From positions 1 through 64,000 of the forward strand of contig MZZL01000028.1 of assembly GCA_002749535.1 (NCBI GenBank): a DNA stretch of 64,000 bases, written 5' to 3'. The translations under genes were made by a program, and so were the position numbers. Source of the DNA: Apophysomyces variabilis. Lineage: Eukaryota; Mucoromycota; Mucoromycetes; Mucorales; Mucoraceae. The notes under the pieces are model-generated. The model was given only the letters and a program-made list of their open reading frames with translations. It made no database searches and was not told the origin of the DNA. Below are positions 11,273-23,473 of this stretch, in pieces. The stretch's first letter is position 1. Each line of letters begins with the position of its first letter.

Positions 11273-12391
11273 CACTACAGGAAATGAGAAGTCTGCTCAT
11301 ATATGATGGAGGACTAGAAATATACAAATCTGGAAAAATATGTTTTTTCTAAAATTTAACAAATCTAGATTTTTGTATAATTCTTGTATATGAGCAGTAT
11401 CATATAGATCCAGACAAGTAGGATATATCTCTAGGTTTTTGTACCACCTAGCAATATCCGTCTATATATGTTTTTGTACTGTATATCTATCCTTAAGCAG
11501 GTCTATTTCAGTATTGAACATTTACTATTATTGGTTGTCTATAACTATTGTCTAGTACTTATTTGGCTTATTTATTATATATGTGGATGATGGTTTGTCA
11601 TTAGGAAACAGCACTATTTCCTGCCATAGCTCAATAGATAATGATAACAAGATCAACTTTTAGACGTAAAAAAAGCAATATATTTATCAGCAAAAAATGC
11701 TATCAGTTTTTTGTACATTGGGAGTACCCAGAAAGGTTAATTCTACGCTTGCTGCTTGCTGGCAGGCAAGGCGCCTCTTCACTTTTGCTGGTCTCTTCTG
11801 GCGTGACAGGATTAACCAGAAGACTACCAAGACTTGACAGATCATAATCATCAAAGTCAATGGCAGCTTCATGAAGCATATCGCTGCAGGTGGCTGCTAT
11901 AATAATGAAAGTGTCAGTAAGATTCTTCAGCATTGAATATACAATTTCTTATTTTACCATTATTTCTATCTGCAGATCTTTCTTTATCAAACTTATTGTT
12001 TCAATGCTTCACTATCATTAACTGAGCACCCCAGAAGCCAGCACAAGCATTCAGAGAGATGCTTTCTAGTACCAGCTTCTCCTTCAACAAATTATATCCC
12101 AAGCCTCAGATAGATGCTGGCACCAGACCCCAAGGCACAAAGGAGAAATTGGAAATATCAGCCTCCATAGCCTCCTTCATAGAAGCCATAACAAAGTACA
12201 GCAACAGCTTTGCTGTACTAATGCGTGCTTCTATCTGTGCTGAGGTTATCTCTTCACCAGCTTTGGCAGCTATACTATAAATAAGGTCCTTGACCAACTG
12301 CCAGCTGAACTGCTTGTTGACGCTGTCCTTATCTTTTGGCTAGAGTACATTCTGCCCCTCTATAGCAATGGCCTGATCACTATTGCTAGAC

Positions 12392-15300
12392 TAGGGATCG
12401 TCAAAAATCCATGATCCATTTATCCGATCCGATCTGTATCCGTTTAAGTCAGATACAGATCGCTAGTTTTGAATCTGTTTTATAAACAGATCAGATTGCT
12501 TCAATCTGATCTGATCTGTTTAATCCGTTTAGTATCACTTGGCTTTTTTCAAAGGATTTTTCATCGTACATATAAGAAACAAGAAATAATCTGATAGTTG
12601 AACAATAACACAATGACGTTTACCTTGTGTTGAATAAGTTTATTATTAGCAGCCTCTATTTAAGTGTTGGTTGCACTATTCTTGATTGTATGAATATAAA
12701 CGCTGCACATTACAAATGAGTAATTGCATAGCGTATACAATGTAAAAAAGCAACAAAAGGTTAATAAAAAAAGCGTTGTCAGGGGCTTCAGAAAATATAG
12801 ATCGAGTTGACTGCAGTTGTTTTACTGAATGGGATGACGAGTCTATAAAGTACTATACGAAGCATAGCTCAGTTAATGAACAGAAAGTAAATTGCAAGAA
12901 AACACACTAGTAAAGGCGCAGTAGTATTAAGCAGAGGTGGAATGGCGGGAAAAAAAAGATGGTGGTCAACGTAAGAGCGCAGTATTATTAAGCAGAGGTG
13001 GAATGGCGGAAAAAAAGATGGTGGTCAACGTAAGAGCGCAGTATTATTAAGCAGAGGTAGAATGGCGGAAAAAAAGATGGTGGTCAACGTAAGTGCGCAG
13101 TATTATTAAGCAGAGGTAGAATGGCAGAATTAAGCGTGATTGAAGAATGGCAATAGAAATTTGGAAACAGTAGCTTAATGAAGACAAGAACTCTTCAGTT
13201 TATTGATTTTGCAATGTAGAAATGAATAATTCTAAGCTTGTTTAAAACTTACCTTATCCCTACTGTATACGCTACTGTGCAAAGCATATGCAAAAGAAAA
13301 AGTAGTTGCCATAGTAAAAGCTTACATAACCCAAGTCATCGCAGTAAAAGCTTACATAACCCATGTTGTCAAAGTAAAGGCTTATGTAAAAACTAACAGC
13401 TTCCCCTGAATCCAAGATACTGCGGCAAAACACTATAAATACCTGTCTTGTTATGAATCGTTTTTTGTCTGAACACATTCTCCTCGTTTATACTATCTTT
13501 GCTATGCAGTTCTCAGTCGCCAAATCTTCAACAAGCGCTCAGAAGAGACAATCCTATGATACTTTTGTAGGCTTAAAATATATATGATTGTATCTAACCT
13601 TTTCTAGGAATTATCCTCTTTGGTTATATCTGACGTGGAAGACAATGAATCCACTACCAGTTTTTCATGGCAAGAATCATATATGTCTCTTGTTGCAGAA
13701 CCAAGCAACGATGATCTTTCAGAACAAGGATCATCAATTGGCTCGTCCAACAAAAAGCAAAAGTTTGCTACCAGTTGGATATTCTTGAATGGCTGGGCAA
13801 CTCGACAAAATGTAAACGGTGCTAGTACAATTGCTTGCAACTTTACAAGTCCTTGTGGTGTAAAATGCCAATGGATTTACGTCAGTTCTACTAGCTCCAC
13901 TGGAAATATGCTCAAGCATCTTTGATCTAAACACAAAATTACCAAGGATTCTCTTGCCGCCACCTCTGACAACACTTTCCTTACTGCTGGGCCAATGGAT
14001 AGGTTCATTTCAACCGTCGATGGAAAGCGTATAAACCAAACGTTCAGCAAAGAAAAATTCCGTGAGCTCCTTCTTGCTGATGTAATTGCTACTGCATCTC
14101 CATATACATCTGTCAAAAGAAAAACGTTGCAGGAATTAATATACTTTGCATACAACGCACTGGATCTCACAAGTCTAAAGCTACCTAGTTCAATGACCAT
14201 CAAGCGTGATCTGGAAAAATCTTATCAAAGATATGAACAAGAAATTGCAACCTTGCTATAAGAGCAACCTTACCTTTGCTATACCATGGATGGTTGGACT
14301 AGTGATATGAAAGACGCATTTCTTGGGATAACTGCACACTGGATCAACAAAGACTGGATACAGCAATCAGTCGTCATTGGTTTTGAACCGCTTTATGGAC
14401 CCCATTCTGCGGTGAACATGGCAGAAACGATGATGGATGTGTTGCGTAAATATGATCTTACATCCAAGCCATTCTTCTTGACGATGGATAACGCATCCAA
14501 TATGACGGCACTTGCAAGGGAACTAGAGCGGATGGTGGGAAGTGAAGTCTTTGCAGCAAAGGACAACCATATCCCATGTATGGGTCACACTTTCAACTTG
14601 GCTGTCCAGGCAATTCTATGTGATTGGTTTGCGCGCAGAGGCATTGGAAGAGAAGAAAGGCAATCTGACAGATGATATGGAACAAGATGTTGAGCACCGT
14701 CCTGGTGAAAGTGTTGGTAAGGATCATATTATCCAGAAATACACTATGACTAACAGTTCTCCTTACCAGGTGGTGTCATTAGACGATTGTGTCAAGGCAT
14801 TATTAAAATTCGAGCATCACCACAAAGACGGGCATTGTACAAGCGATTCTGCGATTCAAACGATGTGGGCAACAAGGAATTGATTGTTGATGTCAGAACG
14901 CGATGGAACTCCACTCTTGAAATGCTCAAGAGAGCATATGAACAGCGAGAAGCATACAACGCCACTTGTCGTTCAATACAAGAGCTTTCTGAATATGCGC
15001 TTTCTACAAATGATTGGTTGCAAGTTATTGAAGTGAAAACCCTTTTATCCGGCTTTGATACATTTACTGCCCTGCTTTCTGGTTCAAAATACCCATCAAT
15101 CAACGCTTCCATGATTGCATACAACTGGCTCTTTGATCATATTGAGGACTATAGAGAAAAGAAAATTGAAGTAAGTATTTGTGAAAACCTATGGTTCAAT
15201 ATGATACTTACTTTCAGTACCATAGTCCTTTCCTGAAATCACTCTTGCTGCTGAATGTGCCCATGACAAATTGAAAAAGTATTACAGTTGCACAATTGCA

Positions 15301-16595
15301 CCCATCTATTCCATTGCCACTGCTTTGAATCCTCAGGCAAAGTACGGATGGTGAGAAGAGGTGTCATGGCCGGCTGAATGGATAGGCCAAGCAAGGGATG
15401 CAGTTGAACAAGCGTGGGCAGATGAATTTCGACCAACAGCTGCAATGGTTGCAAATGAAGAAAGCAGTAAAGTACAACTCTTCAAACTGATGCCGCCTAG
15501 GGATCAACTGACTGATTACATTGCGGAGCCACGAACTGATGGAAGCATGGACGTTTTGGAGTACTGGAGAAGTCGCAGTGGGCAATGGCAACAGTTGTTG
15601 CAAATGGCGTTGAGGTATCTGGCAGTTCCTGCAAGTTCAGTTCCTTGTGAGCGTTGCTTTTCATGAGCAAAGTTCTTTATCCCACCAGAGCGCAATTGGC
15701 TGTTGCCAGAGTCATTGAAACAGTCAGTTCTCTTTGATTCGTGGAGAAAGTTTTTAGATTGTTAGAGGAAAGAAGAGCGGGAAAAGAGTGAATGGAAAAA
15801 ATAGAGAGGGCAAAAAAAAGTTTTTTTACGAAATAAAGCCACTGCTTCCCCAAAATACACGTCTCTTTTTTTTTTGTTCAAACGTATTCACTTTCCCTTT
15901 GCTTTTATAATCTCTTCTCCATTAGGATTCCAATGATTATTTTCACTACGTCTCAACATCTGCTGTTACATGACATCGTATGAGGAATGTTCCTTTTACT
16001 CATCTGCTTCTTACTTTGTCCTTATATCTTTCTTTTACTATCAGAAAATAAAGTGACTCACGCACCAAAGCTTTTTATCACACTGTACCCTTCAGGCCAC
16101 AAATACGAACTTTATAACCAAGTGATGAGTACCGCTTTTACATGTCTTTTCTACAATTCAGAAAAAAAAGCAGCGCACTTTAGGCGTTTATATTCTACTC
16201 TTCAGCTATTACGATTAGCAATTAGTTACCACTACCACTTTTTTCTTTTATTCTTAGTTTGATCATTGGAAAAAATTATCATACCTTTGTATGCACCATG
16301 ACACGATTCTATCTGTAACATCAGCGATCTCATCTTGCATTCAGATTCTGTTACAATCCATTATTGTCCCTTTCTAAAACATTCTCCTTTTATTATGCAT
16401 ACGTTTACCAACAGATAAAGTGCAAATTGATGCTAGACTCTTATGCCTTATAATTCTTACATATTATTGGTCTATCCATATCTGATCCATCAATCCGTCA
16501 GATATATACAGATCAGATACAGATTATCCATTTATAAACGGATCGGATTTGGATAGGGGGTCAATCCGATCCATATCTGACTTTGACGATCCTTA
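12392..16595 (+). mobile_element. hAT-1 DNA transposon inserted in CACTA-3
   Basis: The ends are TAGGGATCGTCAAA and, inverted, TAAGGATCGTCAAA. A perfect 8-bp target duplication TGCTAGAC flanks it (12384-12391 and 16596-16603). Subterminal DNA on both sides is rich in GATCCGATC/GATCTGTATC motifs. Between 12910 and 13120 a ~60-bp unit (AGCAGAGGTGGAATGGCGG...GGTCAACGTAAG) is repeated about four times. One transposase gene is present. Confidence 0.92.
13504..15765 (+). pseudogene. hAT transposase, BED finger type (hAT-1)
   Basis: Exon 1 (MQFSVAKSS, 13504) is followed by a 41-bp GT-AG intron (13567-13607). The protein then has an acidic N-terminus, a NKKQK basic stretch, a BED-like finger (CGVKC...HL-x-SKH), the DGWTSD and MDNASNM catalytic blocks, an RWNST block and a C-terminal dimerisation domain (VLEYWRSRS ... 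YLAVPASSVPCERCFS). Damage includes TGA at HL-x-SKH, GW-x-EE and FS-x-AKFF, a TAA after IATLL and a frameshift near 14630. A second intron probably lies near 15170-15235. It is about the usual hAT length. Confidence 0.88.
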
Positions 16596-16819
16596 TGCTA
16601 GACCCCTGCTGGCTAATTATCTATTAAAGCCTAAATATTTTTATCATTAACCATCTATCTTACCTGGAAGCAACAAACTATTTGTTCCAATTGGTGGATA
16701 GTAACTGCTTGCTCTGCAATTATGTTCTTCAATTTCAAGAACTCTTAGGTCACCTTAGTGTTAAGATCCATAACTGCGATCAACAGGTTTTGGAGAGTAT
16801 TGTTGCAAGGAGAAGACAT

Positions 16820-17961
16820 TGACGTGATATTAATAGGAGGAACATGAGAACAGGTGAGAGTAAAAATCACCTTTGTTTATGAGTAATTGCTCTCTTTAAA
16901 TATTTGAGACAATGTATGCAGGTAGAAGCAGGTTGAGATAGTTATTAATATCTTTGTAAGAGCTGTATGATGGGTACTGACATGTCTTTTTGTATTCTAT
17001 ATCTGCTAACGTCTCAGTAACAAATGAATACAATATAGACATATTAGTGTAAACTGATCTAAACAGTAATTACAATTGGTATGTTTATCTGGAGTCTAGC
17101 CTGACATTTTATCCACTGAATATAGAGATGTAATCATGTTGATATAACTTCCACTTAGAAAATTTGGGATAATGTAGAAGAAGATCGTGTAATACAAGTT
17201 TTAGACAGGTTTAAATTCCCACAGAGTAGAGTTGAGGCCCATGTAGTGCTGCGATCATCTTATGAGGCTTATGATTGAAACAAATCTAACGAAAATGTTG
17301 AAACAATAAATTCCAGGAGAAGCTAGCAATGTTAAAGCACTGCTACGATGTGCATGAAGTAAAATATATTAAGCTAACATAAAGAAGGAAAGAATAGAAA
17401 GAACTCATCAAATAAAAGAATAAAACATCAGAGCTAAAAGAAAAATGGATGCTAAAACATCTAAGCCAATAGGGAAAGTAAAGAAAGGTTAAAAGAAAAA
17501 GATTGAGCAAAGTCTGAGATTTACCTACTACTTCTTTCACATTTTTATCAATGTCTTATGAAAATGTCACTCAAGCAAACCTACCAAGAAATTCATTTTT
17601 TTGCATGCTTTGCAAAGGACTCTACACCACCTATAAAGAAGGTTCTTTGTTACAACATAGATGAGTATATCTATTCTAGCTAGGCTATGATATTTATAGT
17701 AAACGTAGATATTACTGTGAGAAACAACAGTCTCGAAGTATCATCAATAATATGATTAGTAAACGTTGCGCGTTTATAGATAAAATGAGCAGACGCATGC
17801 AAGCAGGAAGGATAGAAACAGATAGCTATGATAACTTTTTGAATTACAATTTTGATCAACTAAATTAGGTTAATCCTTTGGGCACTAATAAGATATATAT
17901 TGTAGTAACTAAAAGGAAGAGGCTGGGCTAACTGAGCCTTTAGGATACTGAATCTACCATC
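16820..17961. other. Region between the divergent CACTA-3 genes
   Basis: This ~1.1-kb AT-rich stretch separates the start of the partner gene (minus) from the first supported Tnp2 frame (plus). It would hold the promoters of both and possibly the lost first exon of Tnp2. I see no other gene or repeat in it. Confidence 0.4.
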
Positions 17962-20612
17962 ATGTATGAGACTGATAAGGAAATTTGTAAAGAGATGGAA
18001 ATATGTATAAACGATACAAATAACAGCGATGATGACGTTGGATACTATGAAATTGATGTAGATTACATAGCAGAGGAAGAAGAGCCAGTTCAAGTCTGTT
18101 TAGATATTACCACACAAAGTCATAATCATATAGAAGTTGATCCTGAAGGTAGCATGGAAGAAGAAAATGAAAGCAACAGTGAGCTGCATCCAATTATATA
18201 CAATTTTGCAGATGATGAAGATGATTTGGATCTATCCACTCTCTGCACTCTGAAATTACATGCTTTGGCTATCAAGCATTTCTGTTAGCTGGGACTATCA
18301 AGATAAGCAGATGAAATTATTGAATAAGTTCCATGCTTCTAATAATAGAATTTCATTAAAGTTACCATTTCTAGCTAAGAAAGAACTGTACAAACTATAT
18401 TCTATTGCCCTGAAGACATATGATTGCTGCATTAATAGCTGTATGATGTATAAAGAGGATAATCACAGTAACTCATATTAGATTTGCAGTAAACAATGGT
18501 ATCAGGAAAATAGAAAACGGGGTTACCATAATGAAAACCTTCTGAGAGTGCCAAAGGCAACAGTTTCTCATTTATCTCTCAGTGCCCAGCTTGCTCAATT
18601 AATATCAACAGACAGTACTCAAGATAAACTATTGTATTATGCCTGTAGAAATGAAAACTATGAAGGAGAATACCATGATATATTCAACATCGCTATGTAT
18701 AGAGCCATTGCCAGTAAACTATTTCATGAACAACTAGATATCATATTAGCTCTTTATACTGATGGATTTTGGCCATTTAAGCAGGGGTCCTACTATATAA
18801 CCATCATCCATCTTGTAGTTTTGAACCTGCCGCCAGAAGAAAGATATGAGAAAAGAAATATGATACAATACTGCATTATCCCTAGTTCAAGAGCATCACA
18901 AGATCTATCTAGCTTTTTGCATCCATTAATTTCTGAATTGGAAGTTATACAATAAGCAGGTTTACAAATGACCAAAGGCAGTAGAACATTCATATCCAAG
19001 GTGTATTTGTTACTAGCAACTGGTGATATACTTACTATCTTCAAGATGATAAATTATCAAGGACACATATACTATCTTGCCTGCAGACATTGTTTGATTC
19101 ATAATCAACATGAAGAATTTTATGAAAAAATACAGCAGTGCTTTGGCAATGACAACAACAAAGTTGTCAAACAAGGACGCAGAATGGCTTTTTTACCACT
19201 ATCTTCACTAGTGCCTTTATGAACCAAAAGATCTATAAAGCTTGGCAACAAGGATCAGAGAATTTTTGCACTATCACCTTTCTCAAAGCTATATATATTC
19301 AACAGTATATATTTCTTCAGTCTTGACAAGATGCATCTTATCAGACATGGAATAGCAAAACAAGTATGGGAATTGATTTCAGGGTGATTTGGAAAAGAAG
19401 GGAACCCATTGTATCTAGGCCTAGCCCTGTGGTCACAGTTAGGTAAAGTTATGGTAAGGTCAAATGGTTCTCTTCCAACGACTTTCACTGGAAGATCAAA
19501 GAATCCTAAAACCTCCAGTGGCCATTTCCGAGCCATTGATTGGGTTGACTTTCTTATAACAATAGTGCCAACACTCATAATTGAAAACATTCAAAACAAG
19601 CAAGCAAAACATGCACTCTTTTGCCTTTCTTAAGCATGCTCTCTTGCCTTAGAGTGGGAAATTGATGAGCAAAGTATCAGAACAATTGACAAACATATAA
19701 AGGAATGGCACATGTTCCTTGTAAACCAAGTCAAAGATCTCAAAATCCTCCTTGGCATCTTCACAATTACTCAGCATTATTTAAGTCATATTGCAGTGAC
19801 TATATAACAGCTTGGACCACTACCAGCTTACAGTGCTAAATGTATGAAGAGAGCAATCAGAGAATATATTTCCTGTATAAAGTCATGGTCAGCACCTGCT
19901 GCCAATGCCAGCAATATTCTATACAAGCTCATTGCTATTTGTCATTTTGATTGATTGCATTGTGAAGCTGACTATGACAGCAATGTTTAAAGAACAGAGC
20001 AAGTATTGGTAATACCAAAGGATGAAGACTCCGCAGAGATATGGAGACCAATGAAGGTATCTGCTGTAGAAAAGGTCTCAGAAGTTGACTTGTATAACCT
20101 TCTTTACAAATTCTGGTTAATATACCTGGAGGACCTCAATATCATTGAGCCAAAAATAACAGTTGGATCTCAACTATGGAAAAAGAATGGTATAGTAATA
20201 AGTTGTTCACAGTATTATAAAACAAATAGTTATCTGAACTACTTTGTCAGGATGGAAATCAATGTAAATATCAACTAAACAGGCCAGATTCATAGAAAGC
20301 CAAGAGCATACTTCAGTGACATCTTGTTCTACTTTCATCATGTACAACAAGACAGTTTACAGCAATGTGGCATTACTCAACTACTAGCACTTATTAAGAT
20401 TTACAAGATGGAGCTGACACAGAATGGACTGCCATTTTTCTAGAAGAATGCTAGCACTGTACACTGTGTTGTCTAGTCAGAGGACATTGATTGTTTGTGT
20501 GGATAGATTCCATCAAATTCTGGCAGAAGGCATATAGTTTGGCCAAAAATGCTAGTGAGCATCAAGCAATCAGCTTTAAAGCTTGAAGATTTTTCTCAGC
20601 TAGATAATTAGA
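17962..20612 (+). pseudogene. Tnp2-type (CACTA) transposase of CACTA-3, decayed
   Basis: The first open stretch is strongly acidic. Further on, CCINSC...CSKQWY corresponds to the zinc motif of the other copies, followed by LYTDGFWPF (first catalytic Asp block), IIHLVVLNLPPEERY, MIQYCIIPSSRAS, LLLATGDI and RHCLIH. All are recognisable Transposase_21/Tnp2 blocks and align collinearly with the CACTA-1 and CACTA-2 proteins. At least eight in-frame stops are present. The end near 20612 is set by HIVWPKM matching the C-terminal HIVWP of the other copies. This is the most divergent of the four. Confidence 0.78.
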
Positions 20613-21126
20613 TATGCTGAATAAACGTTTTATATGTTTTTAAAGTCCTAAACTATTAAAGAAATTACAGCATTGATTCCTTTATATAAGCATATTTATA
20701 AATTAAATCTATCTAGTGACATGTTGCAGAATTTATACTAAATGTATTTGATTTAGTCTGCATATACTCTGTATCAGTTTCCCTATACTTTTATATCTGG
20801 ATATATACTACCTGAACTTTTCCAGATCTGAACATATATTTCCAGGTCTGAGACATATACTTACAAATCTGTTACTCAAAATATATACTTGAATAAGTAG
20901 ACCTACAAACATACAGTTATGCTACTTTTAACAAGTATAATGTCATTTCATTTGTGAATTTATGTAATGTTCCAGAAAAGTTATGCTCTAAATATATGAA
21001 ATGTATCTTTTTTAGATATATTCAGATTTTGGTAGTTTAAATGGTATATTTCCAGTACTTGGATAGATCTAAAAGACATCTCCAGACCTCCATTGTATAT
21101 GAGCAGACTTCTCATTTTCTATAGTA
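20613..21126. repeat. Right subterminal region of CACTA-3
   Basis: No gene is present. Repeated motifs such as CCAGATCTG, CCAGGTCTGAGA and ATATATACTT lie between the Tnp2 gene and the right inverted repeat, with similar ones near the left end (11310-11520). They are likely transposase-binding sites. Confidence 0.55.
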
Positions 21127-22045
21127 TAAGCTCGTTTTTGTATTCTGTGTACACCAGAAGAGTGATAGTACTATGGGTAGGAAACTGGACATCTATAATA
21201 CAAGATTATTATATTTTGAGTACTCCAAGAAACTGATACACTTAAGAGTGTCTAAGGTGGTGATGGCAGGATAAGTATACAAAAATATATGAAGAGGGGC
21301 CAGCAGGGGTAGTAAGTGTGCATTAATTGTTTTTGGAGACACTTTTTGCTTGCAAGGTTTTTGAGAGGCTATATTCTTGGCTACAGTCTTTGCATAGCTC
21401 AGTTTTTTAGCTGGAGCATGAATTGAGTCTGCTGAGCTGGAGTTGTTACTGTTTTTTTTGAAGAGCAGTAACAGGGGCAGGGGAAACATTAGGTTTTTTG
21501 TTTTCTTTTTTTGTTTTGGTGGTCAGTTTGTTTTGTATTATGTTTTTGTTAGGTTGAAGTGCCAGAAGAAGAGCCATAAGCTCTTTTCATTCCTTATCCT
21601 ACTTTGCTTTTTCAGTTGCATATAATTGCAACTGTTTTCATAATTCAATAATCTCTTGATTGAGATTATTGATCAATTGGACTACATAGTCTGACATGTT
21701 GTTCTAAGATGGCATAGTACTATTGCCAGAAGTAACGTTAACACTCTCTGTACTGAAGGTTGATATGTCTGATATTGGTGGGTTTGTTAGAGAGTTTGAC
21801 TTTAGTCAGATTCATTTGTTATAGTTGTTTTGTATTTTAGATACAATAGTGTTTGTTGGATTAATTAGGTTTTGCTTCAATTGTACAGTTGATTTCTTGA
21901 TTGTCTTCAACTTTTCTAGGATAGATGCGTTGGTTTCCTTAATGGATGGGCGTTTCAGTAGTGGTGTTTTGTTGTTGTTGTTTGTTATTTTCAGCAATGT
22001 AATATATACTTCTTTGTGTAACCATACTAAAGTGGAAGAAGAAGT
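21127..22045 (-). pseudogene. LINE-1 ORF1, N-terminal part
   Basis: It matches LINE-2 ORF1: LHKEVYI near the 5' end, KRPSIKETNASI, then a Lys/Asn-rich part and a charged helical part (EIIEL-x-KQLQ, KE-x-KELMALL). In-frame TGA codons at 21638-21640 and 21587-21589 lie at the same codons as in LINE-2. No ATG is obvious at the 5' end. CACTA-3 cuts it at 21127. Confidence 0.72.
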
Positions 22046-22058
22046 GTCAATATACTGG
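22046..22058 (-). repeat. 13-bp LINE/SINE junction motif (variant)
   Basis: The plus strand reads GTCAATATACTGG between the 5' end of LINE-1 and the 3' end of LINE-2. It differs by transitions from the common GTCGATATGCCGG found at the other unit boundaries. Confidence 0.7.
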
Positions 22059-22665
22059 AGAGATAAAGTGTTTGTTTATTATTGGGCTTAATGGGCATTG
22101 TCTATCATGAGTAAATCACCCACCCATTGATCTTTTGGCATAGGAATATAAAAAACCTCAAACACAAGGTAAAAAATAAAAAAACATAAAGGAGGGTAAA
22201 TGGGGCACAGATCAAGTGACACAAAGATCGGCATGATACTTTGGCCAAATGTGGTAAATAGGAAACAGTAAGTAAAAGGGGAGCAAAAGGTAAGGGAAAA
22301 GCATAAAGATAGTATAAGTACATAGTAGAAAATATAAATAAAAATAAAAAACCCACATGAAGATAAAAAACATAAAAATAAAAACTGCACAATGGAGAAA
22401 CATTAAGCCTTTAGATATGAGAACCAACCAAACCAGTGAGCATTGTCATTGGCTTAGCAGAAGACCTGCAAAACATCTAACAAGATACTTACACATTCAC
22501 GACAGGCACACAACTATAGAATAGGGTCAGTAGAGCTATAAGCCATAGTGGGAGAAGAAGAGAGAGATAGAGGAGAAAGAGAATTTTTTGGTTTTTTCTT
22601 TTTTTATTTTTTTAGCAACTGATGCTGGTGTTCATCAAACGCATCTGCAAGGACAGATCCAGGAA
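22059..22665 (-). mobile_element. LINE-2, 3' end piece
   Basis: This contains the LINE 3' untranslated region and the last ORF2 codons. It matches 56386-56993 of LINE-3. CACTA-1A cuts it at 22666 and LINE-2 continues at 40062. The hydrophobic reading frames in the 3' untranslated part recur in every LINE copy and are not genes. Confidence 0.88.
22514..22665 (-). pseudogene. LINE-2 ORF2, extreme C-terminus
   Basis: The frame ends in SSTDPIL and TAG, matching SSTDPVL in LINE-3 and LINE-4, and includes the Lys-rich KKQKKK-type stretch. It is the tail of the ORF2 whose previous part is at 40062-41207. Confidence 0.75.
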
Positions 22666-22680
22666 CACTATGGTCACAGA

Positions 22681-22935
22681 CCTTACTAAAAGTAGTAAAA
22701 ACGCACTAAAAGTAGTGAAAACGCACTAAAAGTAGTAAATCTGTACTAAAAGTAGTAAAATCACTAAAAGTAGTGAATTTTTCACTAAAAGTAATAAAGT
22801 GTGTACTAAAAGTAGTGAGTCTACTTTAAAAGTAGTAAAAGCTACACTGAAAGTAGTAAATCCACTCTAAAAGTAGTGAACATACTAAAGTAGCTAATAT
22901 GCTCTAAAAGTAGTGATTAATTCATTAGCGTGGCA
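22681..22935. repeat. CACTA-1A left subterminal repeats
   Basis: About a dozen copies of ACTAAAAGTAGTRAA lie at irregular 15-30 bp spacing next to the terminal repeat. The same array, inverted, is at 52640-52862 in CACTA-1C. Such arrays are typical TnpA/transposase binding regions of CACTA elements. Confidence 0.85.
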
Positions 22936-23473
22936 AAAGTTCACTAATGGTAGCTATTGTACTTTTTTTAGTAATATCTGATATTCTGCTTTAGAAACTG
23001 ATCACTTCAAGTAAAAGTTACTTCTGGTGATGCTAATGTGTCTACACTTCTAGTATTTGTGAATGTCTACTTGTTAAGTGGGATTTACTATGAATCTGAA
23101 AGGTTTCAGTATAATATATTTGTAAGTTAGACAGTGTTCTGAAGGTGATTATGGTCAATAGCAAATACGTTCTTAACAGGACTGAATTTATTAAAACAGA
23201 TAGAATGAAATCACTATAACTATATGGTCCTTTGATACTATGACGCTTGGTGTGATGGGATGTGATTGGGGCATTACATAGTTAATTGGGACAACTTTAT
23301 AAGGTAGAAGTATGACAAGGATGAGGCAAAGTTTACTAAAATAATTTATAAGTCAAACAAAAAATAACAACAAGGGAATAGAGAAAAAGGAAGAAAAGAA
23401 AAAAGAGGAAAGAAAAGACTACGTAAGCAATACCAGAAAGAAGTTGGCAGTGGGGGAAAAAAAAAGGTCATGA

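Larger units (their letters stand above)
11703..16819 (-). pseudogene. CACTA-3 partner gene (conserved, unknown function), split by hAT-1
   Basis: It starts at 16819 (MSSPCNNTLQNLL), runs to about 16604, is interrupted by hAT-1 and continues from 12383. The N-terminal part has a leucine-heptad look (LKLKNIIAEQAVTIHQLEQI). Downstream, GFWGAQLMIVKH-x-NNKF matches the YWGADCLIKRKWQNAY block of the CACTA-1 partner protein. A last open stretch at 11703-11933 is acidic and Ser-rich and may be a final exon. I do not recognise the family. It lies divergently from the Tnp2 gene, as in the other three CACTA elements. Confidence 0.6.
11273..21126 (+). mobile_element. CACTA-3 DNA transposon inserted in LINE-1 ORF1
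   Basis: The left end reads CACTACAGGAAATGAGAAG; the right end, read inverted, is TACTATAGAAAATGAGAAG. The two match over about 40 bp with five differences, all transitions. The flanks repeat TAA (11270-11272 and 21127-21129), and LINE-2 and LINE-3 show the uninterrupted CCAATAAGCT-type site. Subterminal regions carry degenerate CCAGRTCTG and ATATAT motifs. It encodes a minus-strand partner gene and a plus-strand Tnp2 transposase, both broken, and is interrupted by hAT-1. Confidence 0.9.
10317..22045 (-). mobile_element. LINE-1 copy: 5' half, interrupted by CACTA-3
   Basis: The LINE sequence is present at 10317-11272 and 21127-22045. On the minus strand it runs from a complete 5' end at 22045 through ORF1 into the first part of ORF2, and is then cut at 10317. 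Reverse transcriptase and the 3' part are missing. It is the most decayed of the LINE copies here. Its 5' end abuts the 13-bp junction motif at 22046-22058, behind which lies the 3' end of LINE-2. Confidence 0.85.

Noticed and set aside
22088..22427. Hydrophobic reading frames that look like small membrane proteins, also at 56413-56824, 61771-62198 and 62611-62999
   Set aside because: They are the LINE 3' untranslated region read backwards in several frames, and recur with every LINE copy.
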